From Opitutaceae bacterium UBA2377 (GTDB taxonomy: Bacteria > Verrucomicrobiota > Verrucomicrobiia > Opitutales > Opitutaceae), in the NCBI GenBank assembly GCA_002344205.1, contig DDSZ01000020.1:19663-83662 (forward strand): DNA of 64,000 nt, in the 5' to 3' direction. Made by a program: the position numbers and the translations under genes. This document shows positions 48,611 to 56,793 of this stretch, one piece after another. The notes under the pieces are model-generated. The model worked only from the letters and a program-made list of their open reading frames with translations, had not been told where the DNA came from and ran no database searches. Each line of letters begins with the position of its first letter. The stretch's first letter is position 1.

Positions 48611-48870
48611 GCATGAGCGAGAGTCAGCGGTCGCACGACGCGTGACCCGGCCCGCAAACGCCACTTGATCTCGGCCGCACTCGCCGCACCAAGCCACAGT
48701 TCCACCGCCTCGGCGAGCATCCGGTGTGCTTCCGTGCGGGTCTTGCCTTGACTCGCCACACCCAATTCGGGGCAACGCGATACAAATCAAGCGCCGTCTT
48801 TCTCAACGACCGCCGTGAGATTCGGCAGATCGATCACCTGACCGTCGCGCTCGATCCAGTTGGCTTTCAT
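48607..48870 (-). pseudogene. hicB-like antitoxin gene with in-frame stop
   Basis: Read on the minus strand from the ATG at 48870, the sequence encodes a HicB/UPF0150-type domain. It reads LTAVVEKDGA, then a TGA at 48789-48787, then FVSRCPELGVASQGKTRTEAHRMLAEAVELWL. In the family a Trp or Phe-like residue stands where the TGA occurs, so a TGG to TGA change is likely. HicB normally neutralises the HicA mRNA interferase; no hicA is recognised nearby. The gene is either dead or suppressed. Confidence 0.75.
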
Positions 48871-49317
48871 GGCGGCAACAAAGCGTAGGCCGCGGCAGGC
48901 GTCAAGTGCTCCGCCGAGCGCAGGCGCGACGTGATGCCCAGCTTCCACAGTCGCGGGGTCAGTGAGATTTTAGGCACAGTCGCCTTCTTTCTTCGCGCTT
49001 CTGTGTTATGATTCACCCCTTCGGGCTTGTGCTTCCGGTTTTGGTGCGCAGGATATCCCTTGTGAAACCGCTGCACCCAGTGCTGCCGAGCACACAAGTG
49101 CTCACCTGACGCGGTCGCCCTGAATTTTCCGGCGACCGCGCGTGCTTTGCGTGGTCCCGTCGCACGGGCCTCGATCTCCCCGGATGCTTCCCGGATTTGC
49201 CCTGCCTGTTTCGCGGACTTTGTCCGCTCACAAATCCCAAGACCCTTAAAGCTTAAATCCTAACTTCTAACCTCAAAATTCTAATCCTAAATCCCAAATC
49301 CTAACTCTTAAACCATC
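48871..49317. other. Intergenic region with degenerate AT-rich repeats
   Basis: Left of about 49,200 no convincing gene is seen. Near 49,235-49,313 short units close to AATCCTAA, ATCCCAAA and TTCTAACC recur many times and end five bases before the next start codon. This low-complexity block contrasts with the high-GC DNA around it and may be the untranslated leader of the next gene. Confidence 0.45.
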
Positions 49318-49734
49318 ATGAATGCCATGACCTCAACGACCCTGCCTCTGCTCCGTATTTCCACCTCCGATCATCTGCGTCTGCGGATGCTGGTGGACAT
49401 AGTGATTAAGTCCCAGCCGCGCCTGCGGGCCACGCTGGAACCGCTGCGCGCCGAACTGGAGCGTGCCGATGTGCTGCCGCCCGAGCTGCTGCCGCACACC
49501 GTCGTGGTCATGGGCTCGAAGGTCGAGGTCCAGGACCTTGAGAGCGGCGAAGTGGACACCTACACGCTCGTCTATCCGGAGCACGCCGATGGCGCTGCGG
49601 GCCGGCTGTCGATCCTCGCGCCGCTCGGCATGGGGCTCATCGGCTTCACGGAAGGCGACACGTTCACCTGGTGCACGCCGGGCGGCCCGCGCCAGTTGCT
49701 GATCCGCAAGGTCTCGCCGCCGGCGGCGGCCTGA
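49318..49734 (+). CDS. rnk: Rnk/GreA C-terminal-domain family regulator
   Basis: The 138-residue protein has an N-terminal helical region (about 17-55) and a C-terminal FKBP-like GreA/GreB domain (VVMGSKVEVQDLESGEVDTYTLVYPEHAD, then LSILAPLGMGLIGFTEGDTF). That layout is the Rnk family, which binds RNA polymerase near its secondary channel; it was named for its effect on nucleoside diphosphate kinase. The coiled-coil tips of Gre factors are absent. It stands alone with its own leader. Confidence 0.88.
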   Translation: MNAMTSTTLPLLRISTSDHLRLRMLVDIVIKSQPRLRATLEPLRAELERADVLPPELLPHTVVVMGSKVEVQDLESGEVDTYTLVYPEHADGAAGRLSILAPLGMGLIGFTEGDTFTWCTPGGPRQLLIRKVSPPAAA

Positions 49735-50077
49735 AGCGGTCAAACCGGCGTTGGCCCGGCGGGATCAGCGATCCCGCCCTACAGTCCACCATGATATTTT
49801 GGAAAGCGCTGCGGCGCTTCATAACCTCAACCCAACCCAGCCTATGATTCACGCATTGATCTTCGATGATGATGAGCCCCGGATTCGGTCCGGGGCAGGG
49901 GGAGCGGTGTCCCGCGGCCGAAGCTGAAGTCTGGCGTCGGCGGAAGGACACGGCTCCGCCGTGCCCCGCGATTCCGGGGAGTTGATGCCTTCGCCGCCGC
50001 TTCTGGCGGCGCAGAGGCCGGTGTGGCCGTGCCCGTCGCGCGGCCGCGACACATCCAACCCGTAACTTCCTTCCGTC
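49735..50077. repeat. Intergenic region with several GC hairpins
   Basis: Besides the hairpin at 49,758, the region holds CCCCGGA-TTCGG-TCCGGGG (49877-49895) and CACGGC-TCC-GCCGTG near 49,950. A small frame from 49,843 (MIHALIFDDDEPRI...) ends after 27 codons and is probably chance. The hairpins look like repeat elements rather than genes. Confidence 0.45.
49758..49778 (+). terminator. Hairpin after rnk
   Basis: GGCGGGATC-AGC-GATCCCGCC is a perfect nine-base stem 23 bases after the stop, followed by CTAC rather than a T-run. It resembles the GC-rich REP-like hairpins (GGCGGGAT...ATCCCGCCCTAC) common between genes in this kind of genome. Confidence 0.45.
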
Positions 50078-50764
50078 ATGCATCTCTTACACGTTTCCGA
50101 TCTTCATTTCCGTCGGCCTTGGTTTCACTGGCTGCGCAACGACGCGCCGGCGCACGATGCGCTGGTCATCAGCGGCGATCTCCTCGATCACCGCCTGCCC
50201 GATGTGCCCGCCCAGATGGCCTGGGTGGGCGAATGGCTGCAGGCCAGCCCGGTGCCCGTGGTGGTCAGCAGCGGCAACCACGATCTTGAGTGGGATGCCG
50301 CGCGCTACCGTTGGCAACCGGCCTACTGGTTGCGCCGCCTGTCGCCGCCGGTTTATCCGGACGGCACCGTGCTGGAGCACGGCAGCCTTGCCCTGGCGCC
50401 GATCGCCTGCACGCAGCACCCGCGCAGTGCGGCGGCCGACGGCTGGGTCGTGCACACGCCGCCAGCGGGCACGGGAACCGCGCGCACCGTGGCCGGGCTC
50501 GACCGCGGCGACCGGCTGCTGGCCGGGGCCGTCCGCGAACGCGGGCCGGTTTTTGTGTTCAGCGGCCATGTGCACGAGCCGGAGCGCTGGCACGATACCC
50601 TGGGAGCGACCGCGGTCTTCAACCCCGGGTGCAATCCCCACGGCCGGTTTCCCAACCACATCCTGCTGGATGTGGCCTCCGGTGAAGTCCGCCGGACCAC
50701 CGATCGGCTGCACGGCGTTCACACCGAGCAGGCCGTAATATCCGCACAACTGGTGCTGCATTGA
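50078..50764 (+). CDS. Metallophosphoesterase (calcineurin-like)
   Basis: The 228-residue protein has the metal-binding motifs of the family in order: DLHF (Asp8/His10), GDLLDH (about 36), GNHD (about 68), a His in VVHTPP (about 129) and GHVHEP (about 168). These coordinate two metal ions for phosphodiester or phosphomonoester cleavage. There is no signal peptide, so it is cytoplasmic. The substrate is unknown. The Psd gene follows after 88 bases. Confidence 0.9.
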   Translation: MHLLHVSDLHFRRPWFHWLRNDAPAHDALVISGDLLDHRLPDVPAQMAWVGEWLQASPVPVVVSSGNHDLEWDAARYRWQPAYWLRRLSPPVYPDGTVLEHGSLALAPIACTQHPRSAAADGWVVHTPPAGTGTARTVAGLDRGDRLLAGAVRERGPVFVFSGHVHEPERWHDTLGATAVFNPGCNPHGRFPNHILLDVASGEVRRTTDRLHGVHTEQAVISAQLVLH

Positions 50765-50852
50765 TGCCGTGGCCGACGCCGGGCGGGTCCGATGGGCCCG
50801 CCCGGCGTTTTCTCCTTTGCGCCTTGGCGGCTTTGCGTGAACCTGTGCGCTC

Positions 50853-51752
50853 ATGCCCGCCGAACCCATCCAGTTTTACAACCGTTACACCCGGCAGCGA
50901 GAGACCGAGCAAATCTACGGGGAAAGCTGGCTGCGCTTCGCCTACGAGAATCCCGTGGGCGGCGCCTTTGTGTGGCTGCTGGCGAAGCGGCGTTTTTTCT
51001 CGGCCTATTTCGGCTGGCGGATGTCGCGCCGTTACAGCGCGGCCAAGGTCCTGCCCTTCGTGCTCGACTACAACCTCGACCACACGGAGTTCGCGAAGTC
51101 GGCGCTGCTCTACCGGAGTTTCAACGAGTTCTTCTACCGCGCGCTCAAGCCCGAGGCGCGGCCGATTGCGACCGGCGACCAGGTGGCGGTGCTCCCGGCG
51201 GACGGCCGGCACTTGGCGTTTCCCGATGTGGACGCAGCCGAGGGGTTTTATGTAAAAGGCGCGAAGTTCACGCTCACGGAGCTGCTGGGCGACGCGGCAC
51301 TGGCGGAGAAATTTGCCGGGGGCGCGATGCTCATCTCGCGGCTGTGTCCGGTGGACTACCACCGGTTTCATTTTCCCGCGGCCGGCACGCCGGGCGAGCC
51401 GCGCCTGATCAACGGCTGGCTCTACTCGGTCAGCCCGATCGCGCTGCGGCGCAACATCCGCTACCTCGCGCAGAACAAACGCGTGCTCACCCTGCTGGAA
51501 ACGCCGGCCTTCGGCACCGTGACGATCCTCGAGGTGGGCGCGACGAATGTCGGCAGCATCAAGCAGAGCCATGTGCCCGGCCGGGCGGTGACGAAGGGCG
51601 AGGAGAAGGGGTATTTCAAGTTTGGCGGCTCCTGCGTGATCACGCTTTTCCAACGCGGCCGCATCCGCTTCGAGCAGGACCTCGTGACCCAAAGCGCACA
51701 GTGTATCGAAACCTACGCCAAGATGGGCGACCGGCTGGGCGAGGCGGTGTGA
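50853..51752 (+). CDS. psd: Phosphatidylserine decarboxylase
   Basis: The 299-residue proenzyme makes phosphatidylethanolamine from phosphatidylserine at the membrane. Family landmarks are SFNEFFYRALKPEARPI near residue 90, the PADGRH strand, CPVDYHRFHFP with the conserved catalytic His, and FKFGGSCVITLF near 260. Self-cleavage at Gly-Ser in GGS creates the pyruvoyl cofactor. The GGS form with a long N-terminus occurs in the type found in chlamydiae and related bacteria. Confidence 0.94.
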   Translation: MPAEPIQFYNRYTRQRETEQIYGESWLRFAYENPVGGAFVWLLAKRRFFSAYFGWRMSRRYSAAKVLPFVLDYNLDHTEFAKSALLYRSFNEFFYRALKPEARPIATGDQVAVLPADGRHLAFPDVDAAEGFYVKGAKFTLTELLGDAALAEKFAGGAMLISRLCPVDYHRFHFPAAGTPGEPRLINGWLYSVSPIALRRNIRYLAQNKRVLTLLETPAFGTVTILEVGATNVGSIKQSHVPGRAVTKGEEKGYFKFGGSCVITLFQRGRIRFEQDLVTQSAQCIETYAKMGDRLGEAV

Positions 51753-51842
51753 GATAGCGGATTGGCGAGTGCGGATTGCGGAGTGGTTTAGGCCTTGCGC
51801 ACGTCATTCTGAAATCCGCATTCTGCTCTCCGCAGTTCAGCC

Positions 51843-51923
51843 GCCCGGGTGGTGGAATGGCAGACACGCCGGTCTTAGAAGCCGGTGCCGCAAGGCGTGA
51901 AGGTTCGAGTCCTTTCCCGGGCA
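51843..51923 (+). tRNA. tRNA-Leu(UAG)
   Basis: The acceptor stem GCCCGGG pairs with CCCGGGC, with A as discriminator and no encoded CCA. The anticodon loop CTTAGAA is closed by CCGGT/GCCGG and shows anticodon TAG. The T arm GAAGG-TTCGAGT-CCTTT is intact, and a class II variable arm is present. Length is 81 bases. It reads CUA codons and by wobble other CUN codons. Confidence 0.95.
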
Positions 51924-52013
51924 TACTCCTTCGCTCCGCGAGCTGCGGAGCACGCCGCCATGCTTCGCCAAAGGCTTCGCATGGCGCGGCCATGGGGCGC
52001 GGCGAGTTATGGG

Positions 52014-52040
52014 CACCGCAGAGGCGGGACGGACGCAGAG
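52014..52040 (+). repeat. Dispersed CACCGCAGAG...GACGCAGAG repeat, copy 1
   Basis: The 27-base sequence CACCGCAGAGGCGGGACGGA plus CGCAGAG recurs with small changes at 55423-55449 and, inverted, at 56298-56324. A related form lies near 50,815-50,845. It is a dispersed intergenic repeat; none of the copies lies in a supported gene. Confidence 0.6.
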
Positions 52041-52178
52041 AGTGAACACCATATTCTGTTTGGGTTCCTGCACTCATTCTCACTTCAGCCTTCTGCGTTC
52101 TTCGGGAGCTCTGCGGTGCAACCGCCAGAATCGGTTTATCGACTTGCGCCCGGCTGGCAGGATGAATCCTTTCGCCCG

Positions 52179-54116
52179 ATGCGAAATCTCAAGTTTTGGC
52201 TGTTGATTATGGTTGGCACGGCGGTGGGTCTGAACGCCCAGGAAGTGCTCCGGCCGGGGGCGAACCTCGTGGTCGAGGGCATTCCCGCGGTGCCGCTTTC
52301 GCTGGTGCAGGACGTCAAGCGCTACACCGAGGCCCGTTCGGCGAGTTTCGGCGGTTGGCATCCCGAGAAGCTGGAGATGCTGGTCGGCACGCGCTTCGGC
52401 AACACCGCGCAAATCCACCAGGTGACCGCGCCGCTGGGGATGCGCCGGCAGCTCACATTCTTCGAGGAACCGGTCAGCTCGTTGGGCTACGATCCGGTGG
52501 ACGCGGCCTTTTTCCTCTTCAGTTGGGACGCCGGCGGCTCGGAGTTTCGCCAGATCTACCGCCACGATTTGGCCACGGGCGAATACACGCTCCTGACCGA
52601 CGGCGGGCGCAGCCAGAACGGCGGCGTGAGCTGGAGCACGGCCGGCGACCGCATCGCCTACGGTTCCACGCGGCGCAACGGCGCGGACCGCGATCTCTAC
52701 GTGATGGACCCGCGCGATCCCGCCACCGACCGGCGGTTGCTGGAGGTGAAGGGCGGCGGCTGGGGAGCCGGCGACTGGTCACCCGACGACCGCTCGCTGC
52801 TGGTCTTCGAATACATATCCGTCAACGAGAGCCACCTCTGGCTGCTCGACGTGGCGACGGGGGCGCTGACGGAGTTTACGCCCCGGAGCAACCAGGGTGT
52901 GGCCTACGGCGGTGCGGCTTTTGCCAAAGACGGTCGCGGCGTGTTCGTGAGCACGGATGAGGACTCCGAGTTCAAGCGCCTGGCTTACATCGATCTCGCC
53001 ACGCGCCAGACGCGTTATCTGACCAATGCTATCGCGGCCGATGTGGAGGGCTTCACCCTTTCCGAGGACGGCCGGCACCTGTTGTTCGACGTATCCGAGG
53101 CCGGGCTCGGCCGGCTCTACCTGATGGAGCTGGAGAACTTCACCTACCGGCGGCTCGACGGTCTGCCGGTGGGCGTGATCGGCGCCGTCTCGTGGCACAA
53201 GGACAACCGGCATGTGGCCGTGACCGTGAACTCGGCGCGCTCGCCTTCCGACATCCATGTGCTCGACGTGACCACCGGGCAGGTTGCGCGCTGGACCGAG
53301 AGCGAGCTGGGCGGACTGGTGGCCGACCAGTTGAGCGAGCCGGAGCTTGTCCGCTGGAACAGCTTCGACGGGCTCGAAATCACCGGCATCTACTACCGGC
53401 CGCACGCGAAGTTCACGGGCAAACGTCCGGTGATCATCAATATCCATGGCGGCCCCGAGTCGCAGTCGCGGCCCGGGTTTCAGGGTCGCACCAACTACTA
53501 TCTCAACGAACTCGGCGTCGCGATCATCTACCCGAACGTCCGCGGCTCGACGGGCTTCGGCAAAACCTTCGTGGCGCTGGACAACGGCTTCAAGCGCGAG
53601 GACTCGGTGAAGGACATCGGCGCGCTGCTCGACTGGATCGCGCAGCAGCCGGAGCTCGACGCCGACCGCGTGATGGTGACCGGCGGCAGCTACGGCGGCT
53701 ACATGACGCTGGCCGTGGCGATCCATTACAACGACCGCATCCGCTGTGCGCTCGACGTGGTGGGCATCAGCAATTTCGTGACCTTCCTGCAGAACACCGA
53801 GGACTACCGGCGCGACCTGCGCCGCGTGGAATACGGTGACGAGCGCGACCCCGAGATGCATGCGCACCTCCTTAAAATCTCACCGACCACCCGCGCGGCG
53901 GAGATCACCAAGCCGCTTTTCATCGTGCAGGGCGCCAACGATCCGCGCGTCCCCCGCACCGAGGCCATTCAGATGGTCGAGACGGTGCGCAAGAACGGCT
54001 CGCCGGTGTGGTATCTCGAGGCGAAGGACGAGGGCCACGGCTTCCGCAAGAAGGCCAACGCCGACTTCCAGTTCTACGCCACGGTGATGTTCATCCGCGA
54101 AAACCTGTTGCCCTGA
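52179..54116 (+). CDS. Secreted S9-family peptidase (acylaminoacyl/DPP-like)
   Basis: The ATG at 52179 (MRNLKFWLLIMVGTAVGLNAQ) opens a signal peptide and is preferred over in-frame starts that overlap the tRNA. The 645-residue protein has a WD40/PD40-type beta-propeller (about 40-370) and an alpha/beta-hydrolase domain. The catalytic triad is Ser in GGSYGG (about 502), Asp in GANDPRVP (about 587) and His in DEGHGF (about 618). It should cleave short peptides in the periplasm. It stands alone. Confidence 0.93.
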   Translation: MRNLKFWLLIMVGTAVGLNAQEVLRPGANLVVEGIPAVPLSLVQDVKRYTEARSASFGGWHPEKLEMLVGTRFGNTAQIHQVTAPLGMRRQLTFFEEPVSSLGYDPVDAAFFLFSWDAGGSEFRQIYRHDLATGEYTLLTDGGRSQNGGVSWSTAGDRIAYGSTRRNGADRDLYVMDPRDPATDRRLLEVKGGGWGAGDWSPDDRSLLVFEYISVNESHLWLLDVATGALTEFTPRSNQGVAYGGAAFAKDGRGVFVSTDEDSEFKRLAYIDLATRQTRYLTNAIAADVEGFTLSEDGRHLLFDVSEAGLGRLYLMELENFTYRRLDGLPVGVIGAVSWHKDNRHVAVTVNSARSPSDIHVLDVTTGQVARWTESELGGLVADQLSEPELVRWNSFDGLEITGIYYRPHAKFTGKRPVIINIHGGPESQSRPGFQGRTNYYLNELGVAIIYPNVRGSTGFGKTFVALDNGFKREDSVKDIGALLDWIAQQPELDADRVMVTGGSYGGYMTLAVAIHYNDRIRCALDVVGISNFVTFLQNTEDYRRDLRRVEYGDERDPEMHAHLLKISPTTRAAEITKPLFIVQGANDPRVPRTEAIQMVETVRKNGSPVWYLEAKDEGHGFRKKANADFQFYATVMFIRENLLP

Positions 54117-54313
54117 GAGCCGTTGACTTTCCCGCGGATGGCGCGGATAGGCGCGGATTTCCCGACGGGCGATCTGCGCTGATCCGGATTATCCGCGGAA
54201 AGGCCTGAGCTGGACTCATGCAACCCGATGTGGGTCGGCGCGCTGGCGCGCGCTCCGGGAAAGCGCCCGCAAGTGGGCTGCCTACCCGGCACCACTGCGA
54301 TCAGTAAGTCCCA
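54117..54313. other. Intergenic region without a supported gene
   Basis: The stretch contains GC-rich short repeats (CGCGGAT units at 54,135-54,160, and ATCCGGATTATCCGCGG) but no reading frame or tRNA that I can support. The repeats have the look of the dispersed intergenic elements seen elsewhere in the window. Confidence 0.4.
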
Positions 54314-54453
54314 TTAGAGCGGTTCAAATAATACCGTAGCCGCAGCCTATTGGCGCGGCAGCGCCGGTAGGGTCCGCTCTCCGAGCGGACCGCTGCCCGC
54401 CCGGAGGTCGGGCCCTACCTTTTCAGGCTATAGTTTCACTTAAACCGCTCTAA
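54314..54453. mobile_element. MITE-like element with 11-bp terminal inverted repeats
   Basis: TTAGAGCGGTT at 54314-54324 is repeated inverted as AACCGCTCTAA at 54443-54453. The 140-base interior holds a second, nested hairpin (GGTAGGG...CCCTACC, with CCGCTC/GAGCGG and CCCG repeats). No coding frame is present. The right terminal repeat supplies the TAG stop of the neighbouring minus-strand gene. No target-site duplication is clear. Confidence 0.6.
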
Positions 54454-55409
54454 CGCGCGGATTTTGCCGCCCATGGCAGGGCATCCAAATCCACGTTGCC
54501 GCCGGTGAGGATGATGCCGGTGCGCAGGCCGGCAACGCGGACCCTGCCTTCCATGATGGCGGCGTAGGGGACGGCGCAGGAGGGTTCGATGGGGGTTTTC
54601 AGCTCCTCCCAAAGCAGCCGCATGGCGGAAATGATGCCGGCCTCGGAGACGGTGACAACTTCGTCCACGTGCTGTTGGATGAGGGGGAAATTGAGCGGGC
54701 CGACGGTCGTCCGCAGGCCGTCGGCGATGGTGTCCACTTTTTCGGCCGGGGTGATGCGGCCGGCGCGGAAGGAGCGGGCGGCATCGTCGGCGCCGGCCGG
54801 CTCGGTGGCGACGACCCGGATGCCGGGGCGCAGGGTCTTGGCCGCCACGGCAGTGCCGCAGAGCAGTCCGCCACCACCCACCGGGCACAGGATGAGGTCG
54901 AGGTCGGGATAATCCTCCAGCAGCTCGAGGGCGGCCGTGCCCTGACCGGCCATGACGCGATAATCGTTGAAGGGATGGACCATCATGGCGCTGGTGGTGG
55001 CGATGAGGCGGTCGCAGGTTTCCTGCCGGGCGCGGTCGTTGGGTTCGCAGAACGTGATGCGGCCGCCCTCGCGCTCAACATTGCGGATCTTTGATTTGGC
55101 GGAATTCGCCGGCATCACGATGTAAGCGGGGATGCCGCGGAGTCGCGCAGCGCGGGCGACGGCCGCGGCATGGTTGCCGGAAGAGTGGGTGGCGACGCCC
55201 CGGGCGGCTTCGGCGTCGGTGAGGGCAAAAATGGCATTGGCCGCGCCGCGGGCCTTGAAGGCGCCGATCTGCTGGAGGTTCTCGCACTTGAAGAACAAGG
55301 TGCCGCCGGTGGCGGCGTCGAGCGCCCCGTTGGTCAGCACCGGGGTGCGCACGATGTGCGGCCGGATGCGCTCATGCGCGGCACGGATGGCGGCGAGATC
55401 GAGGGACAT
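54450..55409 (-). CDS. Threonine dehydratase / serine racemase-like PLP enzyme
   Basis: The 319-residue protein belongs to fold-type II PLP enzymes. The PLP lysine is in GAFKARGA (about residue 53), the phosphate-binding loop is SSGNHAAAVA (about 75-85), and PVGGGGLLCG is at about 175. Such enzymes deaminate threonine or serine or racemise serine; the lack of an ACT domain suggests a catabolic or racemase form. Its final codons and TAG stop lie in the terminal repeat of the MITE-like element, so the C-terminus may have been altered. Confidence 0.9.
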   Translation of the reverse strand: MSLDLAAIRAAHERIRPHIVRTPVLTNGALDAATGGTLFFKCENLQQIGAFKARGAANAIFALTDAEAARGVATHSSGNHAAAVARAARLRGIPAYIVMPANSAKSKIRNVEREGGRITFCEPNDRARQETCDRLIATTSAMMVHPFNDYRVMAGQGTAALELLEDYPDLDLILCPVGGGGLLCGTAVAAKTLRPGIRVVATEPAGADDAARSFRAGRITPAEKVDTIADGLRTTVGPLNFPLIQQHVDEVVTVSEAGIISAMRLLWEELKTPIEPSCAVPYAAIMEGRVRVAGLRTGIILTGGNVDLDALPWAAKSAR

Positions 55410-55422
55410 GGGGTTATGATTG

Positions 55423-55449
55423 CACCGCAGAGGCGGGAAGGACGCAGAG
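55423..55449 (+). repeat. Dispersed repeat, copy 2
   Basis: CACCGCAGAGGCGGGAAGGA followed by CGCAGAG differs from copy 1 by one or two bases. It fills most of the space between the dehydratase start and the GxxExxY gene end. Confidence 0.6.
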
Positions 55450-55453
55450 GGTG

Positions 55454-56251
55454 TTATTTGAGAGTCAGGCGCCGAATGCCTTTGGCAAGGGTAAGGGCGT
55501 TGAAATTTAACAGAAAACCATGCGCACTGTGAGTTTGGCGCAGAAGGGCGAGAAGACGGCTCTCATGGAGTGGGGTCAAGGTATCGACGCTGAGACAAAT
55601 AACGGGAACCCGATCATCCACGAACAAGGGGACCTCGGCGTGATGGTTGAGCGGGCGGCCTTCAAAATAAAGCGGCACGCCATGACGGCGGACAAACTCG
55701 ACTTGTTGTAACTCTAACTCGTGACAGAGGCATTCTTCATAGGCGCTGCGCAGCAGTCCCGGACCAAGCGTGCGATGGACTTCCATGGCGGCGTTCAACA
55801 CGCTGGTGCTGAGCGGATCGAGCTCAGCGCTGGTGGACAGTGTCTGTGACGGTTGAGCAGCTCTTGGCCTCGTCAGAACCTTTCTGCGCACGCCGTCTTT
55901 CAGCACGGGCACATTAAAATTTATCAACAGTCCAAGGCACAGGCTGCTCAACCGCAGATAGGTCAGGAGTTGGGCTTCGTGGATCGGCAGAATTGTTTCC
56001 ACGGCTTTCAGTTCGATGGGGAGTCGACCGTTCACCAGCACATCCAAGCGAAACCCGCAGTCCAAGGTCGCACCTTTGTATAACAGAGGCTGGGGCTTTT
56101 GGCAGACGTGCTCGATCCCCAACGCGCCGAGCTTGATGCTCAAAGATTCCTCGTAAGCGGCTTCATCGAGTCCCGGCCCCAACTCGCGATGGACCGCAAT
56201 CGTCGCGCCAATGACCGCACCGGTCAACTGACTGTCCTGGTCCACATGCAT
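55454..56251 (-). CDS. Tandem GxxExxY protein, second domain degenerate
   Basis: The 265-residue protein contains two copies of the GxxExxY domain, a PD-(D/E)xK-related fold that is normally a single protein of about 130 residues. Copy 1 (about 9-125) keeps GLDEAAYE and the core FRLDVLVNGRLPIELKAVE. Copy 2 (about 147-265) has GLLRSAYE with Arg replacing Glu, and ICLSVD where copy 1 has IELKAV. The second domain is thus predicted to be inactive. Family members are widespread in Verrucomicrobiota and lack a known function. Dispersed repeats lie on both sides. Confidence 0.88.
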   Translation of the reverse strand: MHVDQDSQLTGAVIGATIAVHRELGPGLDEAAYEESLSIKLGALGIEHVCQKPQPLLYKGATLDCGFRLDVLVNGRLPIELKAVETILPIHEAQLLTYLRLSSLCLGLLINFNVPVLKDGVRRKVLTRPRAAQPSQTLSTSAELDPLSTSVLNAAMEVHRTLGPGLLRSAYEECLCHELELQQVEFVRRHGVPLYFEGRPLNHHAEVPLFVDDRVPVICLSVDTLTPLHESRLLALLRQTHSAHGFLLNFNALTLAKGIRRLTLK

Positions 56252-56297
56252 CGGTTTTATGGATCACACGGCAAGACCAGCGGTGGCAATGGCGTTC

Positions 56298-56324
56298 CTC
56301 TGCGTCCGTCCAGACTCTGCGGTG
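56298..56324 (-). repeat. Dispersed repeat, copy 3 (inverted)
   Basis: CTCTGCGTCCGTCCAGACTC followed by TGCGGTG is the reverse complement of the repeat at 52014 and 55423, with a few changes. It lies in the spacer between the GxxExxY and VOC genes, so copies 2 and 3 flank the GxxExxY gene in opposite orientation. Confidence 0.55.
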
Positions 56325-56367
56325 TCATGGCTTGCCGTTGGGTATGTCAATGGCCAGACTCCGTGGC

Positions 56368-56751
56368 ATGGTCAAAAAACTTCTGCACACCCGCATGCGC
56401 GTGAACGATTTGGCGCGCACCGTGAAGTTTTATCAGGACGCCCTCGGACTGAAGCTGACGCGGCAGCATACCTCGCCGCGCGGGGCACAACTCGCGTTTC
56501 TCGCGACGCCGAACAGCGACGAGGAAATCGAAATTTGCCAGATGCCGCCGGGCGCGCCGCCCGTGCAGGTGCAGCCGGACTTGATACACCTCGCGTTCGA
56601 GGTGGAGGACTTGGCGGCCTATGAGGCGGCCATCAAGGTGAAGGGCTACACCCTGAGCGACGGGCCGACGCAGACCGGCAGCGGTTCCGTGATCGCCTTC
56701 ATCGACGCGCCGGAAGGCTACGAGGTGGAGCTCATCCAGCGGGCGAAGTGA
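56368..56751 (+). CDS. VOC-superfamily protein, glyoxalase I-like
   Basis: From the ATG at 56368 (MVKKLLHTRMRVNDL) the protein has 127 residues. It has the glyoxalase pattern: HTRMRVNDLARTVKFYQDALGLKL, then EIEICQMP, DLIHLAFEVEDL and YEVELIQRA at the end. The metal ligands are His7, Glu near residue 58, His near 76 and Glu near 123. It fits lactoylglutathione lyase or a related VOC lyase. It is a single gene with no clear operon partner. Confidence 0.85.
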   Translation: MVKKLLHTRMRVNDLARTVKFYQDALGLKLTRQHTSPRGAQLAFLATPNSDEEIEICQMPPGAPPVQVQPDLIHLAFEVEDLAAYEAAIKVKGYTLSDGPTQTGSGSVIAFIDAPEGYEVELIQRAK

Positions 56752-56793
56752 AGCACGCCGCCGCGACGCCGTGCGTTTAAACCCGGTCCCTGT

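Noticed and set aside
48867..49097. 76-codon minus-strand frame just upstream of hicB, considered as hicA
   Set aside because: It overlaps hicB by ATGA, but it has none of the HicA motifs (the GSHH region is missing) and its composition is not convincing.
49843..49926. Small frame MIHALIFDDDEPRI resembling the start of a response regulator
   Set aside because: It ends after 27 codons and reads through a GC hairpin; similarity to the DDE pattern is too short to mean anything.
51843..51923. tRNA-Leu as an ICE attachment site
   Set aside because: No integrase lies next to it and no second copy of its 3' end is seen; the ICE junction is at clpB instead.
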